Assembly: GCA_905331475.1 (NCBI GenBank) | Contig: CAJNYU010003079.1 | Span: 1-64,000, forward strand | Origin: Rotaria socialis | Taxonomy: Eukaryota > Rotifera > Eurotatoria > Philodinida > Philodinidae | Direction of reading: 5' to 3' | Length of the DNA: 64,000 bases | Shown here: positions 26,473 to 38,045 of the stretch, piece by piece | Layout: the number at the start of each line of letters is the position of its first letter | Numbering within the stretch: the first letter of the stretch is position 1 | Translations under genes and position numbers: made by a program | Notes under the pieces: generated by a model | Database searches by the model: none | Seen by the model: only the letters and a program-made list of their open reading frames with translations | Told to the model about the DNA's origin: nothing

Positions 26473-27384
26473 TTGTTCTTCAATACAATGTTTCTCTTCT
26501 TCATCTCAATGTGTCTAGGAACATCATCAGGTCTTCTTATCTCAACGGAAGATCGTGTTTCGACTCGAAATATTACTTGTCTCAATGGGTCATCAACAGC
26601 ATTACTATTCAATTGTGAAGCTTGTCTTATTATTTCACGTAATTATGAAATTAGAACACCACTTTCGTTGACTGGTTCTGGACAGTTAGGCATAACTTAC
26701 CAATGCTTACGTGTTGATCAAATAGAAGCCTATCATGAAAATCTTGTTCGTGAATGTCAAAATTTTCCACGAAATGCACTAAATGGTTACGATGATTTCT
26801 GTACTGCTTCATCATTTTCAAAATTACGCGGTTCCTATCGTGCTTGCATGTGTGCTTCAAATGCATGTAATTTTAATTATTCAGAATGTATTCAACATGG
26901 TAATCCTTATTGGGATCCAAAACCGCCAAGCTTTAGTAATACTATTGTTCAACTAAAAGATCGTGTGAGGTGCTATCGGCCGTATGAAGATTATACTCAA
27001 CCAACATATTCTAATTTAGTAGCGCTCTGTGCATCGAACGATGAAGAATGTAAAAATTTCATATTTGATAATGGCGTACTATGTGCAGTTATTGTTGATC
27101 GAACAAATCACATCACACGACAGACTTTACCACCATCAGTCTACTCGGCTTATCTAATAAAATATAAAACGATGTTATGCAAATCATTTACGTCGACATC
27201 GAAAAGTATTTATTTTACACGATGTCTAGAAAGTGAAACAGTATGTATGTGCGCTGTTGATGGATGCGATCGAGATTTAGAAACATGTCGAACAAGCACA
27301 GGAACACATTTTTCTACTTCTTCTTCTTATTATTATTATTATTCGCTTTCTTATTTTCTTTTACTTGTACTAAATATTTACTAA
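26473..27384 (+). CDS. Secreted Cys-rich GPI-type protein with two Ly6-like units
   Basis: Single-exon gene of 303 residues. The N terminus is a signal peptide (MFFNTMFLFFISMCLG, cut near GTSSG) and the C terminus ends in a Ser/Tyr stretch followed by a hydrophobic tail (SLSYFLLLVLNIY), as expected for GPI attachment. The mature part has two cysteine-rich units of about 110 residues. Each ends with a CMCA-x3-C signature (CMCASNACN, CMCAVDGCD), reminiscent of the terminal cysteine cluster of Ly6/uPAR or nematode ET-module proteins. NIT, NYS and similar sequons suggest glycosylation. A cell-surface role is likely; ligand and function are unknown. ATG at 26473 is preferred because it gives the complete signal sequence; 26488 is also possible. 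Confidence 0.75.
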   Translation: MFFNTMFLFFISMCLGTSSGLLISTEDRVSTRNITCLNGSSTALLFNCEACLIISRNYEIRTPLSLTGSGQLGITYQCLRVDQIEAYHENLVRECQNFPRNALNGYDDFCTASSFSKLRGSYRACMCASNACNFNYSECIQHGNPYWDPKPPSFSNTIVQLKDRVRCYRPYEDYTQPTYSNLVALCASNDEECKNFIFDNGVLCAVIVDRTNHITRQTLPPSVYSAYLIKYKTMLCKSFTSTSKSIYFTRCLESETVCMCAVDGCDRDLETCRTSTGTHFSTSSSYYYYYSLSYFLLLVLNIY

Positions 27385-28295
27385 TAAAATAAACTAATAG
27401 TACACAGAAACAAATTAGGTTTCGGACTGATCCAGTAAATATTTGTAATGCACCTGTTCTACTCAGAACCAAATCGATTTATCTTTGAAAACATCTTCAA
27501 GGATTAATTTATTTAGTTCTATACAAAATCCTTCACTTTCTAAAAAAAATATATATTTATGATTAATGATTAACGATGAAAATATCTTAAGGTGATCCTA
27601 CAGCTATATCAATCACTAGTAACTACTTGCGCTTTTAATACTTTGTAGAGAACGAATTCTATACTGGAAATGATTTGATATTAGCTTGGCTAGCTTTCAA
27701 TTCTTGCTCTACGATCTGTCCATAGACATTTCGCTTATCGCAGTGCTACTCTAATCGCTAAACAACGTAAATGGCTATATCTCAATCTCAATTGAACAAT
27801 TGAAATAAAAATCTAGCAGAGCGATAAAATGAAATTTTTGAATGATGAGAAAATCAACCATGAGATGTAGTACTTAATGAAAATATACCGTAGGATTCGA
27901 ATACTGACAGTTCCAAACACAAAATATTGATAAACAATTGAGAAATATAATGAGATTTAACATATCTTGATGAATTCTTTATCATTCATGAAATATATTT
28001 ATTTAACATCGAATAAATATCATTAATTTCTCATTGGATCGTTTGATTCGCTTTTCAACTTATTCTATTTCTAAAAGACTAGAATGATTTTTAAGTTGAT
28101 GCTGAGTACTATACTACATCTATCTCTAAACTTATTTTTATTAACCATTAAATTAAATCACCAAAATTTCTCATGTTTAAATATATCTTTTATTTTATAT
28201 ACAAGAAAATGAACACATATGACATAATAGTCAAAACAAATGTGAACGTAGAACAAGAAAAAATCTGCTTCGAGTCAAAGCAATTCCATCACCGA
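27385..28295. other. Intergenic between convergent genes
   Basis: AT-rich, with no coding frame above chance and no histone-type 3' stem-loop recognised near the H2A stop. Contains the 3' flanks of the Cys-rich gene and of H2A. Confidence 0.5.
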
Positions 28296-29028
<733 letters not shown>

Positions 29029-29340
29029 TTTCGACTTTGTTGTATGTATGTAAAATGAAGATTAACTTGGAAGTTTCATATTTCTCCTCTATATATAGTG
29101 TCCCACTAATGTACAACTTTTTCGTAATATGATTCGTCGTTTTCATCCAATCATATTCTTGTTCTTGCATCAACTGACGAACAATCAATGAAATTTACTT
29201 TTACCCATATAATAACCCTATCGACGTCCTTTTTCTTTTGCGTTCTGCAACCAATGGCATTACCGCTGATGTGTCTATATAAACGAGATTGTTCGCTGAC
29301 ATTTGCATTCACATTCACTTCAAGTTAACTAACAAGAGAA
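29029..29340. promoter_or_regulatory. Bidirectional H2A/H2B promoter
   Basis: A 312-base divergent spacer. Towards H2B there is TATATAAA at 29276-29283, about 58 bases before its ATG, and CCAAT at 29251-29255. Towards H2A the minus strand reads TATATATAGA across 29089-29098, about 61 bases before its ATG. Another CCAAT lies near 29145. The near-symmetrical layout suggests coordinated expression of the dimer partners. Confidence 0.75.
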
Positions 29341-29983
29341 ATGGCTCCTCCAACAACAGTTAAAACACCAAGCAAAGGTTCAAAGAAGATCATTAGCAAG
29401 CAATCGAAAGCAAGTGTAGGTGCTAGTAAATCAGCTCCTAGTGGTGTTAAAAAAGCCAACCGACGCAAACGTAAGTTATTCGCTATTGCAAAGTAAAAAA
29501 ATTTACAATTAAAATTTTTATTACAGGTAAAGAAACATATTCAATTTATATCTACAAAGTTTTGAAACAGGTAAATAGGGTTTAGAAACAAATGAATAAA
29601 TTTGCAAACTATCGATTTGATTAGGTTCACCCTGATACAGGCGTTTCAAGCAAAGCAATGTCAATTATGAATAGTTTTGTTAATGATATTTTTGGTAAGT
29701 CGAAAGAGATTGATTTTGATCGTAAAGAAAATTCAAATGAATTTTTTTTCACAGAACGTATTGCAGCGGAAGCTTCTCGATTGGCTCACTACAATAAACG
29801 TCAAACAATATCATCACGTGAAATTCAAACAGCTGTTCGACTTTTATTACCTGGTGAACTTGCTAAACATGCTGTTTCAGAAGGCACAAAAGCTGTAACG
29901 TAAGTAGATTGTTTCCCTATTATTTGAAATAATAATTTCTCACGTTTTTATTTCCTCTTAGAAAATACACAAGTCAAAAATGA
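29341..29983 (+). CDS. Histone H2B
   Basis: Exons 29341-29470, 29527-29570, 29625-29694, 29755-29899 and 29962-29983 join to 136 residues. The N-terminal tail is Lys/Ser-rich and somewhat longer than usual. The histone fold is intact: [60 protein letters not shown] and [20 protein letters not shown], ending KYTSQK. H2B pairs with H2A in the nucleosome. Four introns are unusual for a replication-dependent histone gene; an AATAAA lies at about 30070, so polyadenylation is likely. Confidence 0.96.
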
Positions 29984-30081
29984 TTCAACAAAGTTCATTT
30001 ATAGAAAATTTCTTGTTTTTTGTCGCATTGTTGTTGTTCTATTATATAGAGTTTGTCTTTATTGTGTAAAATAAAAATGCA

Positions 30082-30907
30082 TTAAAACCGAGTCACCAAT
30101 ATATTATTGCTTGCAATCGTTTCTTCAGCATTAGCGTTGACAACAGAAGTAGATGCATGACTATCATGTCTGTATCGTGATATATTGAAAGGGAAACTTA
30201 ATGACATGAAAGATCGAGATCGATCATCAACTGACGGTTTGACAGAATATTGAGAAGGTTTTCTGTATTGTTCAAATATCTAAAGTTCAATAGAAGTATA
30301 TAAATAATGCTTGAAAATGTTTTACTTTTGAACAATCATAACAGATTGTTTGTTTTTTTGCATTCGATGCATTCGTGTCACTGCTATGATTTTCAATTGG
30401 TGTTGACGATGATTTTATTAAAGTTTGTACTCGAACAGGAAAACAATGCTTTGGTGAAGGAGGTAAAAAATTTAATATTGAACAATTTTTACAAATTTTC
30501 TGCTGGCATATATAACAAATAGAAGAATTATTTGCATAGAAAAACGATGAAATAAAAAATAAGGCATTTATTGGCTTTTGACATCGAAAACATAACTCTT
30601 TCTGAAAGATTTTCGAATATTGTTTCTCTGTATTGAACATACGAGTGCTATGAGTGGTTTCAGCCAGAACAGAACGAATATGACATATTTCAGCAAATGT
30701 TAACCAAAGAATTTTATTCGAATTTTGCTTACGAATATCTTCATCATCATTTTCATCCGAAGATGAATCTAATAAACATTTGATAACTTCAACACGTTTT
30801 CGACCAAATGGATCTCGTCGTTTGTCATCTTCAACTTCATCAATATCAATAACCGGTTTAATTGGTTTTCGAAAAGAACGTAATCGATACGTGTTACTAT
30901 TCGACAT
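30082..30907 (-). CDS. Spire C-terminus-like protein (Spir-box plus FYVE-like zinc finger only)
   Basis: Two exons (30326-30907 and 30082-30279, minus) join to 259 residues. After a basic/acidic leader, residues ~67-80 read LTFAEICHIRSVLAE, close to the Spir-box of Spire actin nucleators. This is followed by a zinc-finger region with LCFRCQKPI...CYICQQKICKNC and a later ICYDC, matching the modified FYVE finger that follows the Spir-box. The KIND and WH2 actin-nucleation domains of Spire are absent: the start ATG lies only ~270 bases from the next gene, leaving no room for them. In Spire the Spir-box/FYVE part binds Rab and myosin V and targets membranes; here an adaptor role is inferred. Identity rests on motif resemblance. 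Confidence 0.6.
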
Positions 30908-31178
30908 GAGCTATTTTCTTGTTGTTATTTAAAATGATATCCACTAGTAGTAGTAATAGTCACCCATAGTAATAAAAAATGATCTTTATTTTAAAAGGAG
31001 TTTGTATTCATCTACAGCTGTTGCCTTTTGTGCTCTCTCTTTATTTGTTGTTAAGGGGGAAAACAAATTTATACAAATGAAAACTATAGATACGCTTGAT
31101 TAAATTATTCCATCGAAAACATGTACGCATAGTTAAATTTTCGAGCGTCATGATATCAAATGAAATACAAAGAGTCAA

Positions 31179-32495
31179 CTAGAATTTGAAGACATTCTTC
31201 TCTGTAAAGCCAAGATCTTTGAGAAGACCAGTCAAGTCACCCTAAAATAGAAAGATAGATATATATTGCTGTATTGCTTCAAATTTTGTATTTTTCTACG
31301 AGAGGAAATTATTTAAGCATCATATATAAAAAGCATAGCGTTCGATGACTCTCAATATCGTTGAATGAAAAATCGAAGTAAAATACTTTGATGAATTTTT
31401 CTGCACAGGAATAGATATGATTTTTTTAACAGTCAAACATAGTTACCTGTTTATAATCTTTTGTTTTCTCTCCACTAATTAATTTCATAAATCCAGGTGG
31501 ACCACAAACCATAGCCAAAAGACTTTCATCATCTTTACTAGCCGGTAGTGGCAATAATTTTTTCAACATTTTACCCGAAATATATCTAAATATTAGACAA
31601 ATATTATTGAAATAATGATATTCAACATTCCCTCACCCAACTTCGCCTTGCCATGTTTTTGCTTGAGCTTTAGCTACTTTATCAACTGCATAATGAACTT
31701 TCAATCGATCTGGATATTTTTCAGTAAATTTATCAAGTTCTTCTTTTAATAAAATGTCATCGATAGATATATTAGCGAATAGAAGTGTTATTTTTGTTTT
31801 ATCATTTGGATTTAAAATAACTTCTTCGATCATTTGAATCTTAAAAAATTAATTAAAACATTCAATCACTTTGAAAACAAACCAAACAAAACGGCAAAGA
31901 GTAGACTTTACCATTGGAGTAATACCAGTTCCACCAGCAATAAGAACAAGGTTTTGAAATTTATTTGCCTCATATGGATATTTTGGAACTAAAAATAAAC
32001 AATGTTATTGATGAAAGAATTATTGAAGTTGAATCTGTTACTGGGTCCTTTAATTTGAATGCTGTCACCCATTTTCATCTCATGAATATGTTTACTCATC
32101 AGGCCTTTTGGATATTTCTTAATAACAAATTCTAATTCACCAATTGTATTGGGGCGTGATGTAGGTGTATATGGTCGAATAATTTCTTTTCCGTCAATAT
32201 CTGCTTTAAAAACGACACATGAAGCAGTTTTTCCATTATATTTTGCTCTTGCATCATCAAAAGCAAATTTAAATATATTTGTATTATGATTGTATTGTTT
32301 ACTATCCGCTAATTTAAATGAACGAAACGCATTAGGATCGAGTGCATCTGGTGCTGGTAATGCACTAGCTGGTTTTATAGTTTCAAATGAAAGTTTTCTG
32401 CCAGGTCCATAACAGAGCAAATAACCAGAAGCACCAACCGCTAAGCTAGTACCTAACAAAACCCATTTTTTTGATGCACGAGCGGCTGCTGACAT
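31179..32495 (-). CDS. NADH-cytochrome b5 reductase
   Basis: Exons 32042-32495, 31912-31988, 31637-31839, 31447-31585 and 31179-31241 (minus) join to 311 residues. An N-terminal hydrophobic anchor (WVLLGTSLAVGASGYLLCY) precedes the reductase. The FAD-binding lobe has IIRPYTPTSRPN (RxYTxxS motif). The NADH lobe has IAGGTGITPM and MVCGPPGFM, and the protein ends VFKF like other family members. The enzyme passes electrons from NADH via FAD to cytochrome b5, supporting fatty-acid desaturation, sterol synthesis and ascorbate recycling. The long N terminus and anchor resemble the mitochondrial outer-membrane or ER-anchored forms (Mcr1/CYB5R). All key residues are present. Confidence 0.95.
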
Positions 32496-33465
32496 TTTGA
32501 TTCACTTATAAGAACACAAAGACTGTGAAACTATGAACACAGCAGCGTAGCGATATCAATGGATTTTGACTGGTTCATTATGATTTCCAATTAAGCAAGC
32601 CAAAATATTAAATTGACGCCATCTATCTTATATTTCGGTTACTGATTTTTCTTTCTTTTAAGTTGGTTACATTTCTAGTAATCTGTTTTCAAGTATGTGT
32701 ATAGTTAGGAGACATCAAAGATGCCAAACCGTTTTCAGCATGACTTACAGGAAGTATTGCTGAAGGATGCATCAAGGATTGTGAACGTGATTTCGTTTGC
32801 ATGAAAAATAATTTAAATATAGTCTTTCTTGAGTATTGCTAGACATATATGTAGAGTACAAGCACATTTCATCTTACGATGCGAAGTTATGTATTCAGTT
32901 TTTAGAATGTTATCAACATGAGTTTTACTAATATCTATGTAAAATCGGAAAAGTAACTATAATTACATATTTTTCTGTTAACTATTTAGAGAAAAAGATA
33001 TTGATATTGACAATTGGTGTAATCTTCACTTGTTGAAAAAAGAGGTAACAACACATCTAGCTAATCTATATTGAAGACTTTTTGTTTATCAAAGTCTGAT
33101 AGATATATGTGTTCATTGAGCAATTTAAAATGTTAAGATACTGCACTAAAAAAATCTTTCGATAGTGTTTTCCTAGTGATAGTATTTAAATGGCAGCTTA
33201 GTTTTAGAAAATTGATCAAAACAAAAGAGAAAATAAAAATATGATAAGAAAGCTGTGAATGTAGCTATGAATCGACAGCATATTAGGGGGTAAAGAGAAC
33301 ACCCTGACTAATGGAATAAGAAAACAATGATTCAATTGCAGAGTAAACGAATGAACTATTAGAATTGACGTGTACATCATAATAGTAAGATGATGCAAAA
33401 AATTCTAATCGCTGCTGATGAACTAGTTTTTCGTAGATAGTCCTCTTACCGATGCTCCATAGTTA

Positions 33466-33682
33466 ACTCTCCCTAGAAGAATCCATAGGGAGTTCCTAGG
33501 GGTTTCTTTGTTTTGCGAGACTCCCCTAGGAGTTCTCTGGGGAAAATGGATGAAATATTTAATTACTAATAAATTCTTCTTAATTTTGTTTTAAATTTAA
33601 AACAATTAAAGAGTCTTTTTTTAATTTAGATATTCCATCAATTCTCCCCAAAAAATTTCCCTGGGAGCCATTGGGAGAGAGT
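33466..33682. mobile_element. Foldback / MITE-like inverted-repeat element
   Basis: The left end ACTCTCCCTAGAAGAATC and right end GGGAGAGAGT are inverted, and the internal sequence pairs along most of its length. On the left GGGGAAAATGGATGAAATAT...TTGTTTTAAATT pairs with the complement of AATTTAAAACAATT...ATATTCCATCAATTCTCCCC. The left arm also contains its own nested palindrome around CATAGGGAGTTCCTAGGGG and CTCCCCTAGGAGTT. No coding capacity and no clear target duplication. Confidence 0.6.
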
Positions 33683-33761
33683 GGAATAGGCACTACTCTT
33701 CTTTCTGAAACTAACGAGGTAGTTTTACAATAGAAATAAAATAATTCTCATGAAATTGTGC

Positions 33762-33886
33762 AGCACTGTAGTTTAATGGTAAAACACGTATAATATGTTT
33801 GCCAATTTACGACCACGAGTGGTCCGCCGACAAACTATTCTCATTCCTCATAAGAACGTGAAGAAGGTTCGAATCCTTCCAGTGCT
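33762..33886 (+). tRNA. tRNA-like gene with long insert in the anticodon arm
   Basis: The acceptor arms AGCACTG (33762-33768) and CAGTGCT (33880-33886) pair perfectly. The D arm (GTTT-AATGGTA-AAAC, Gly-like) and the T arm (GAAGG-TTCGAAT-CCTTC) are also perfect, and a T run follows as a Pol III stop. Between the D and variable arms lies about 60 bases more than a normal anticodon loop, containing a hairpin with GTTTG/CAAAC and GACCAC/GTGGTC. The anticodon stem is weak (three pairs, one mismatch, one GU) and T33 is not obvious. A TTTGCCAA string inside the insert could carry a Gly GCC anticodon. It is either an intron-bearing tRNA or a tRNA pseudogene; isotype uncertain. Confidence 0.55.
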
Positions 33887-34402
33887 TTTCATTTTTTCTC
33901 ACTTGCAATCTAAATCTTTTGCTTTTCTTCTCTGTAATTACGTTGGTAAGCATTAAGTGACTCATTCGAGAAGTATTTAATATATGAAATGTCATTTTTG
34001 CTTTTAAACAATAAAACACAGTCCAGTAAAAAAGGATTTATTTCGAGTTCCATTATGATGTGAAAAACGAATACTGAAGCTCAGAATCAATCAAGCATTC
34101 TGCTATTTCTCACTATAGATAAACAATAGGAATGTGAGTAGTTATAGTTGTCTTTCGGACTGAAATGAACTTATCAAATGTATTACTGTCGAAGAAACCT
34201 TCTTTGAAAATTGATTGCAAATTCTGAAACTCCATATCTAAGATCATGAAAATGAAATTTTTATGAAAGAATATGCCGATGAATGGTATGCCGTAAGTTA
34301 GGGGTTAATGCATTCCTAAGATAAAGTAACTTATGGATCTCAAAAATATTATTCAGTTATATTATCAACATATATTGCTCTCTCTCTCTCTAGTTATGGA
34401 GT

Positions 34403-34498
34403 TACCAAGGTCGAGGTTTACGGAGTCCATATACGATCGTAAACGGAGAAATACGACCATATACGGTCGTTTACGACTGTGTCTGTTCGACCTGGGTA
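34403..34498. mobile_element. Short inverted-repeat element A (CCAGGTCGA ends)
   Basis: The ends TACCAAGGTCGA and TCGACCTGGGTA are inverted copies with one mismatch. The interior is built of CGATCGTAAACGG and CGGTCGTTTACGAC palindromes. Shares the end sequence and interior with the elements at 34739 and 36730. No coding capacity. Confidence 0.65.
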
Positions 34499-34738
34499 AC
34501 TGAACTAAATTGTATGAAACTCTTTTCCTACTACTACTTCATTTATCTATGCAGAATGAGAGTACTATATATATGGAAGTTTTCAGTCGTCCCATTGATA
34601 ACAACCCATTTTTATTGTATTTGGCAGAAAATTAACGTTAAAATAAAAATTAAGCACAAAAAGAGACACTTATTACAAGAATGTTCCTAATGAAACAGAT
34701 GGTGTGAGTTTAACATGGGGTATACACATATGGTTCTG

Positions 34739-34988
34739 CTCAGGTCGATCAAAACGGACCACCGTAAACCGGCGTAACATTACTGTGAACGGTCGTTTTT
34801 GCATCATATTTCGTCGTAAAACAGCCGTTTTAAGCCGTATTAAGGCGTTTTAACAGGGGCAGTATTACGGCCATACACGGACACCGTATATCAGCCGTAA
34901 AGCCGGCATAATATTATTGTATTCTATAGAGCATACGGCCGTATTTGTATCGTATACAACCGTTTACTGATCGTTTTCTTCGACCGGG
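34739..34988. mobile_element. Short inverted-repeat element B (CAGGTCGA ends)
   Basis: The left end CTCAGGTCGATCAAAACG and right end CGTTTTCTTCGACCGGGG are imperfect inverted copies. The interior is rich in CCGTAAA/TTTACGG and ATACGGCCGTAT palindromes like element A. GC content is locally higher than the surroundings. Confidence 0.6.
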
Positions 34989-35646
34989 GTGGTAGTGATT
35001 ATTTGCATCATAACTATGATAAGTAACATCATAGTATATAGCATTCTAACATAATAAATTGTAATGCTAAACTACAATATCATGAAGGAAATAAAATTTC
35101 CAATCCGAAAGCAACAGTATTACACATAGAAATTTCGATTCACTTCATGAAGAGTTTGATGTTCAACCAAAAAAAGATTGAAGAAGTGCAATTGGTATGT
35201 ACAAGAATAAGGACCTCATTTTTTGACGTTTTGTTGATTCCAATCCAATTAACATATTTACTCAACGTCGGGGAGTGAACATTTTTCAATTCCGGTTTTC
35301 GAATTACGATACTATACTGTTTTCGATTCTGTTAATTTAACTTTCTTATTAGTTTTTATGCTGAATTATATGATTTTTTCTTCAGTCTTGCATGAATGAT
35401 AAATTCACTCAAATAAAGGAATCATAAAAATAACATGTGTTTGATGTAAGATATTATAATATTGTACTATGATCTTGTTGTGACAATTATTCAGATATGA
35501 ACAAAATCCTTTGGCGAAAAGAATTAGATATCCATATCCGCGTCTTTATACACTAAAATACAGTATTTCTGATTTGTTTTCTCTTTCCGATTATTATTGT
35601 TGTATTATTACCAATAAGAATCAACGAAACTACAGAAGCTCTTTTG

Positions 35647-35943
35647 CCCAGGTCGAACATTCTGGCCACCGGATCCCGTAGGATACTCCAGGGAATATGC
35701 GGGAAAGTCACCATATCCTGCAGGAAAACACGGGAAATCGCTGGAACATGGAAGCAGTATTCCGGTCAAAAATACGGCCGAACTTTTCCGGCGAATTCCT
35801 GTCAAGTTCCGGTGCTTTCCGGCAGGAATTGATCGGAAATCACCGGAAAAAGTCCGAAAAATTTCCAATCGGAATACTGCTTCCACAAAATCAACGGAAC
35901 TACCCGGAACCGGCCGTTTCCAGGCCGGACTGTTCGACCTGGG
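35647..35943. mobile_element. Short inverted-repeat element C (CCCAGGTCGAACA ends)
   Basis: Perfect 13-base terminal inverted repeats: CCCAGGTCGAACA at 35647-35659 and TGTTCGACCTGGG at 35931-35943. An internal 15-base inverted pair (GGAAGCAGTATTCCG at 35750, CGGAATACTGCTTCC at 35870) makes it a nested hairpin. The interior is full of TTCCGG/CCGGAA units and differs from elements A, B and D. The absence of stops on both strands produces spurious frames. Confidence 0.7.
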
Positions 35944-36719
35944 TGTCTAATTTGAAAACAATCTAGTTTCCTAATTTGTCTTTCGAAATGTTTTATGATC
36001 ACATCGCTTTCATTGAAATACTTCTCTGCTTGTATGACAGGAAAGCTCCGGTTCGATTCTTAAAAAATGAAATATAGGAGCGCAAAGTCAAAAATTTTAC
36101 TTACCTAAAATGTTTTTCCCACTATTCTTGAAAATAAAATATTTATAATTCGAACTGATTCCTTTGTCTAATATTTTAGTCTTACAACATATCGTTTTGC
36201 TATATAAGCCAATAATAGAATGTGGTGATTTATATGTGATTGATAACACAAATGTCTGATAAGATAATACTTCCATCGTCATTTGCTGTGTCCTAAAAGT
36301 TTAATACATGTACTGAATAGACATTCAGATGAACGATTGATTTCCATTTTTTTAATAGACGTACTGACCGATTCATAAAAAGCAGTACTCTGTACTTGAC
36401 TTCGTTAGTTAAAATGCGCTGCCAATTTTCTGATGTGTACAATAATAGTTGCTCTGTCATTCATTATAGTTTTCTGTTCTGGAAGGCATGGCAATCAAAA
36501 ATATATACGTTCAAATGTTCTTTTTCAGCTAGGTGCTATAAAAATGACTGCAATATAGTGAGCAATGAGCAGAATATTTATATTAATGCCATTGACCACA
36601 TTTCAAAGTTGCTTGCATCCAAAATATTATGCGGGGTACATAAGTTTAATGCCATAAGTTGTTTTATTTTTCAGTGTACTCGGAACACAATACAATACTG
36701 TATACACTGTAAAAAAAAA

Positions 36720-36791
36720 AAAGGGTTTCTGATACGTTGCCGTATACGGCCGTTTACGATCGTATCAGGTCACCGTAATGTTCGACCTGGG
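36720..36791. mobile_element. Truncated inverted-repeat element D
   Basis: The right end TGTTCGACCTGGG is identical to element C, and the interior CCGTATACGGCCGTTTACG is like elements A and B. No matching left end was found upstream; it stops at an A-run near 36710-36720, so it looks truncated. Confidence 0.55.
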
Positions 36792-38045
36792 TACACATCC
36801 CAGTAGACTGAAGGATTTTACGTTTAGATTCCGATCAATTCTAAATTTTCTGATCAATCACTTCTCAGAATTGAACCAATTTAAGTCACCAGGTATATCA
36901 TTTGATTTGACTTCTTGATTTATTGTGGGAGATGTTATGCGATTCATAGTATATACAATCTTAAAATCTAGACACTGCACAGACTTTGTTGTATCGAATA
37001 TTATATTAAATTGACATTAATAAATTATATAGTGAAAGAAATGAATGAAAAAATACCCATATGCAGTTCTTGTAAGAATACCTTCCTATACATGTCCATC
37101 TATAACAATAAAGCTTAATTGCGACCTCCAACTAATGACATCTATAAGAATGATGAATCATTGAAATGTCTTTGTTTGATAATGGTGTGCTTTTTTTGGA
37201 TTTGACTTTTTTCTATTGTATTGTATAATTAATTAAGGCAAGAGAAACAACCTTATCTAAATGATTCATATTCGTTCGTTACCGTACTTCTCAAAATTAT
37301 GACTCATAATAACAAGTGACTCTGACACGGTATCGGTCATTTTTATTTTGACTAAGTGTGTTGCTAGCTATAGGTGTACCGATGAGAACAGCAATATAGA
37401 AATCGTTTATTAGTTTTAAGGGAAAAGTTCTTTTCTTCGACTAGTTTAGTAAAACGAAGTGTATTTTATAGACTTTGTTGGTGAATAGAAAGCATTGAAT
37501 ATTCATTCTCATGGGATGTGATCAATATGTAAGAAAATATTTATCTTAGAAAAACACTAAATTTGTTTATCTTTCGTCAGTTCAGTATCACCACAAACAT
37601 GTTGATATTGCATTCGAAATATTTTGTATTCTATATACTACCTTTATTTTGAAAGAAATATTACCGAAGCATTGTCGTAATAATTTTTTAGCTAGAATTC
37701 TACAGAAAATGCAAAAAAATTTACAACAATTGATTATTCTAGTTGATATTGAATAGACCTAAGGTAGTATTATTATTATGCACATTTTTATGATACTATG
37801 AAAACTCCGCATGGAAATACAGGAGAATATAGTCCAATTGAATGATCTATTATTTTGTGTCGGTTATTATTGTATTAACTGTTCTCTCTAGTCTTTTTTT
37901 TCTATCGTTTAGTAATACGATTGCCAAATAATAAAATTATTTTTTCATAGTAAATTAATTATTTTGTTAATTTTAGATAAACTTATTTATTTTTATTTTC
38001 AATCTTGCTTTTCTCATTAGCAAACAATTAATAGAATACAAAATC

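Larger units (their letters stand above)
32496..38045. other. 5.5 kb gene-poor, repeat-rich stretch
   Basis: No protein-coding gene recognised. It holds a foldback element, a tRNA-like gene and a cluster of short inverted-repeat elements, listed separately. Reading frames of 60-136 codons at 35.6-36.8 kb are by-products of GC-richer element sequence. The last ~1.2 kb before CHMP1 is plain AT-rich DNA. Confidence 0.6.

Noticed and set aside
35608..36002. Overlapping frames on both strands
   Set aside because: All fall inside inverted-repeat element C; stop-free because of its GC-rich TTCCGG units, with no protein resemblance.
36040..36060. GGTTCGATTC string resembling a tRNA T arm
   Set aside because: No matching acceptor or D arm around it.
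36396..36806. 136-codon Cys-rich plus-strand frame
   Set aside because: No recognisable domain, and it runs into the end of element D; Cys content looks like chance from TGT-rich DNA.
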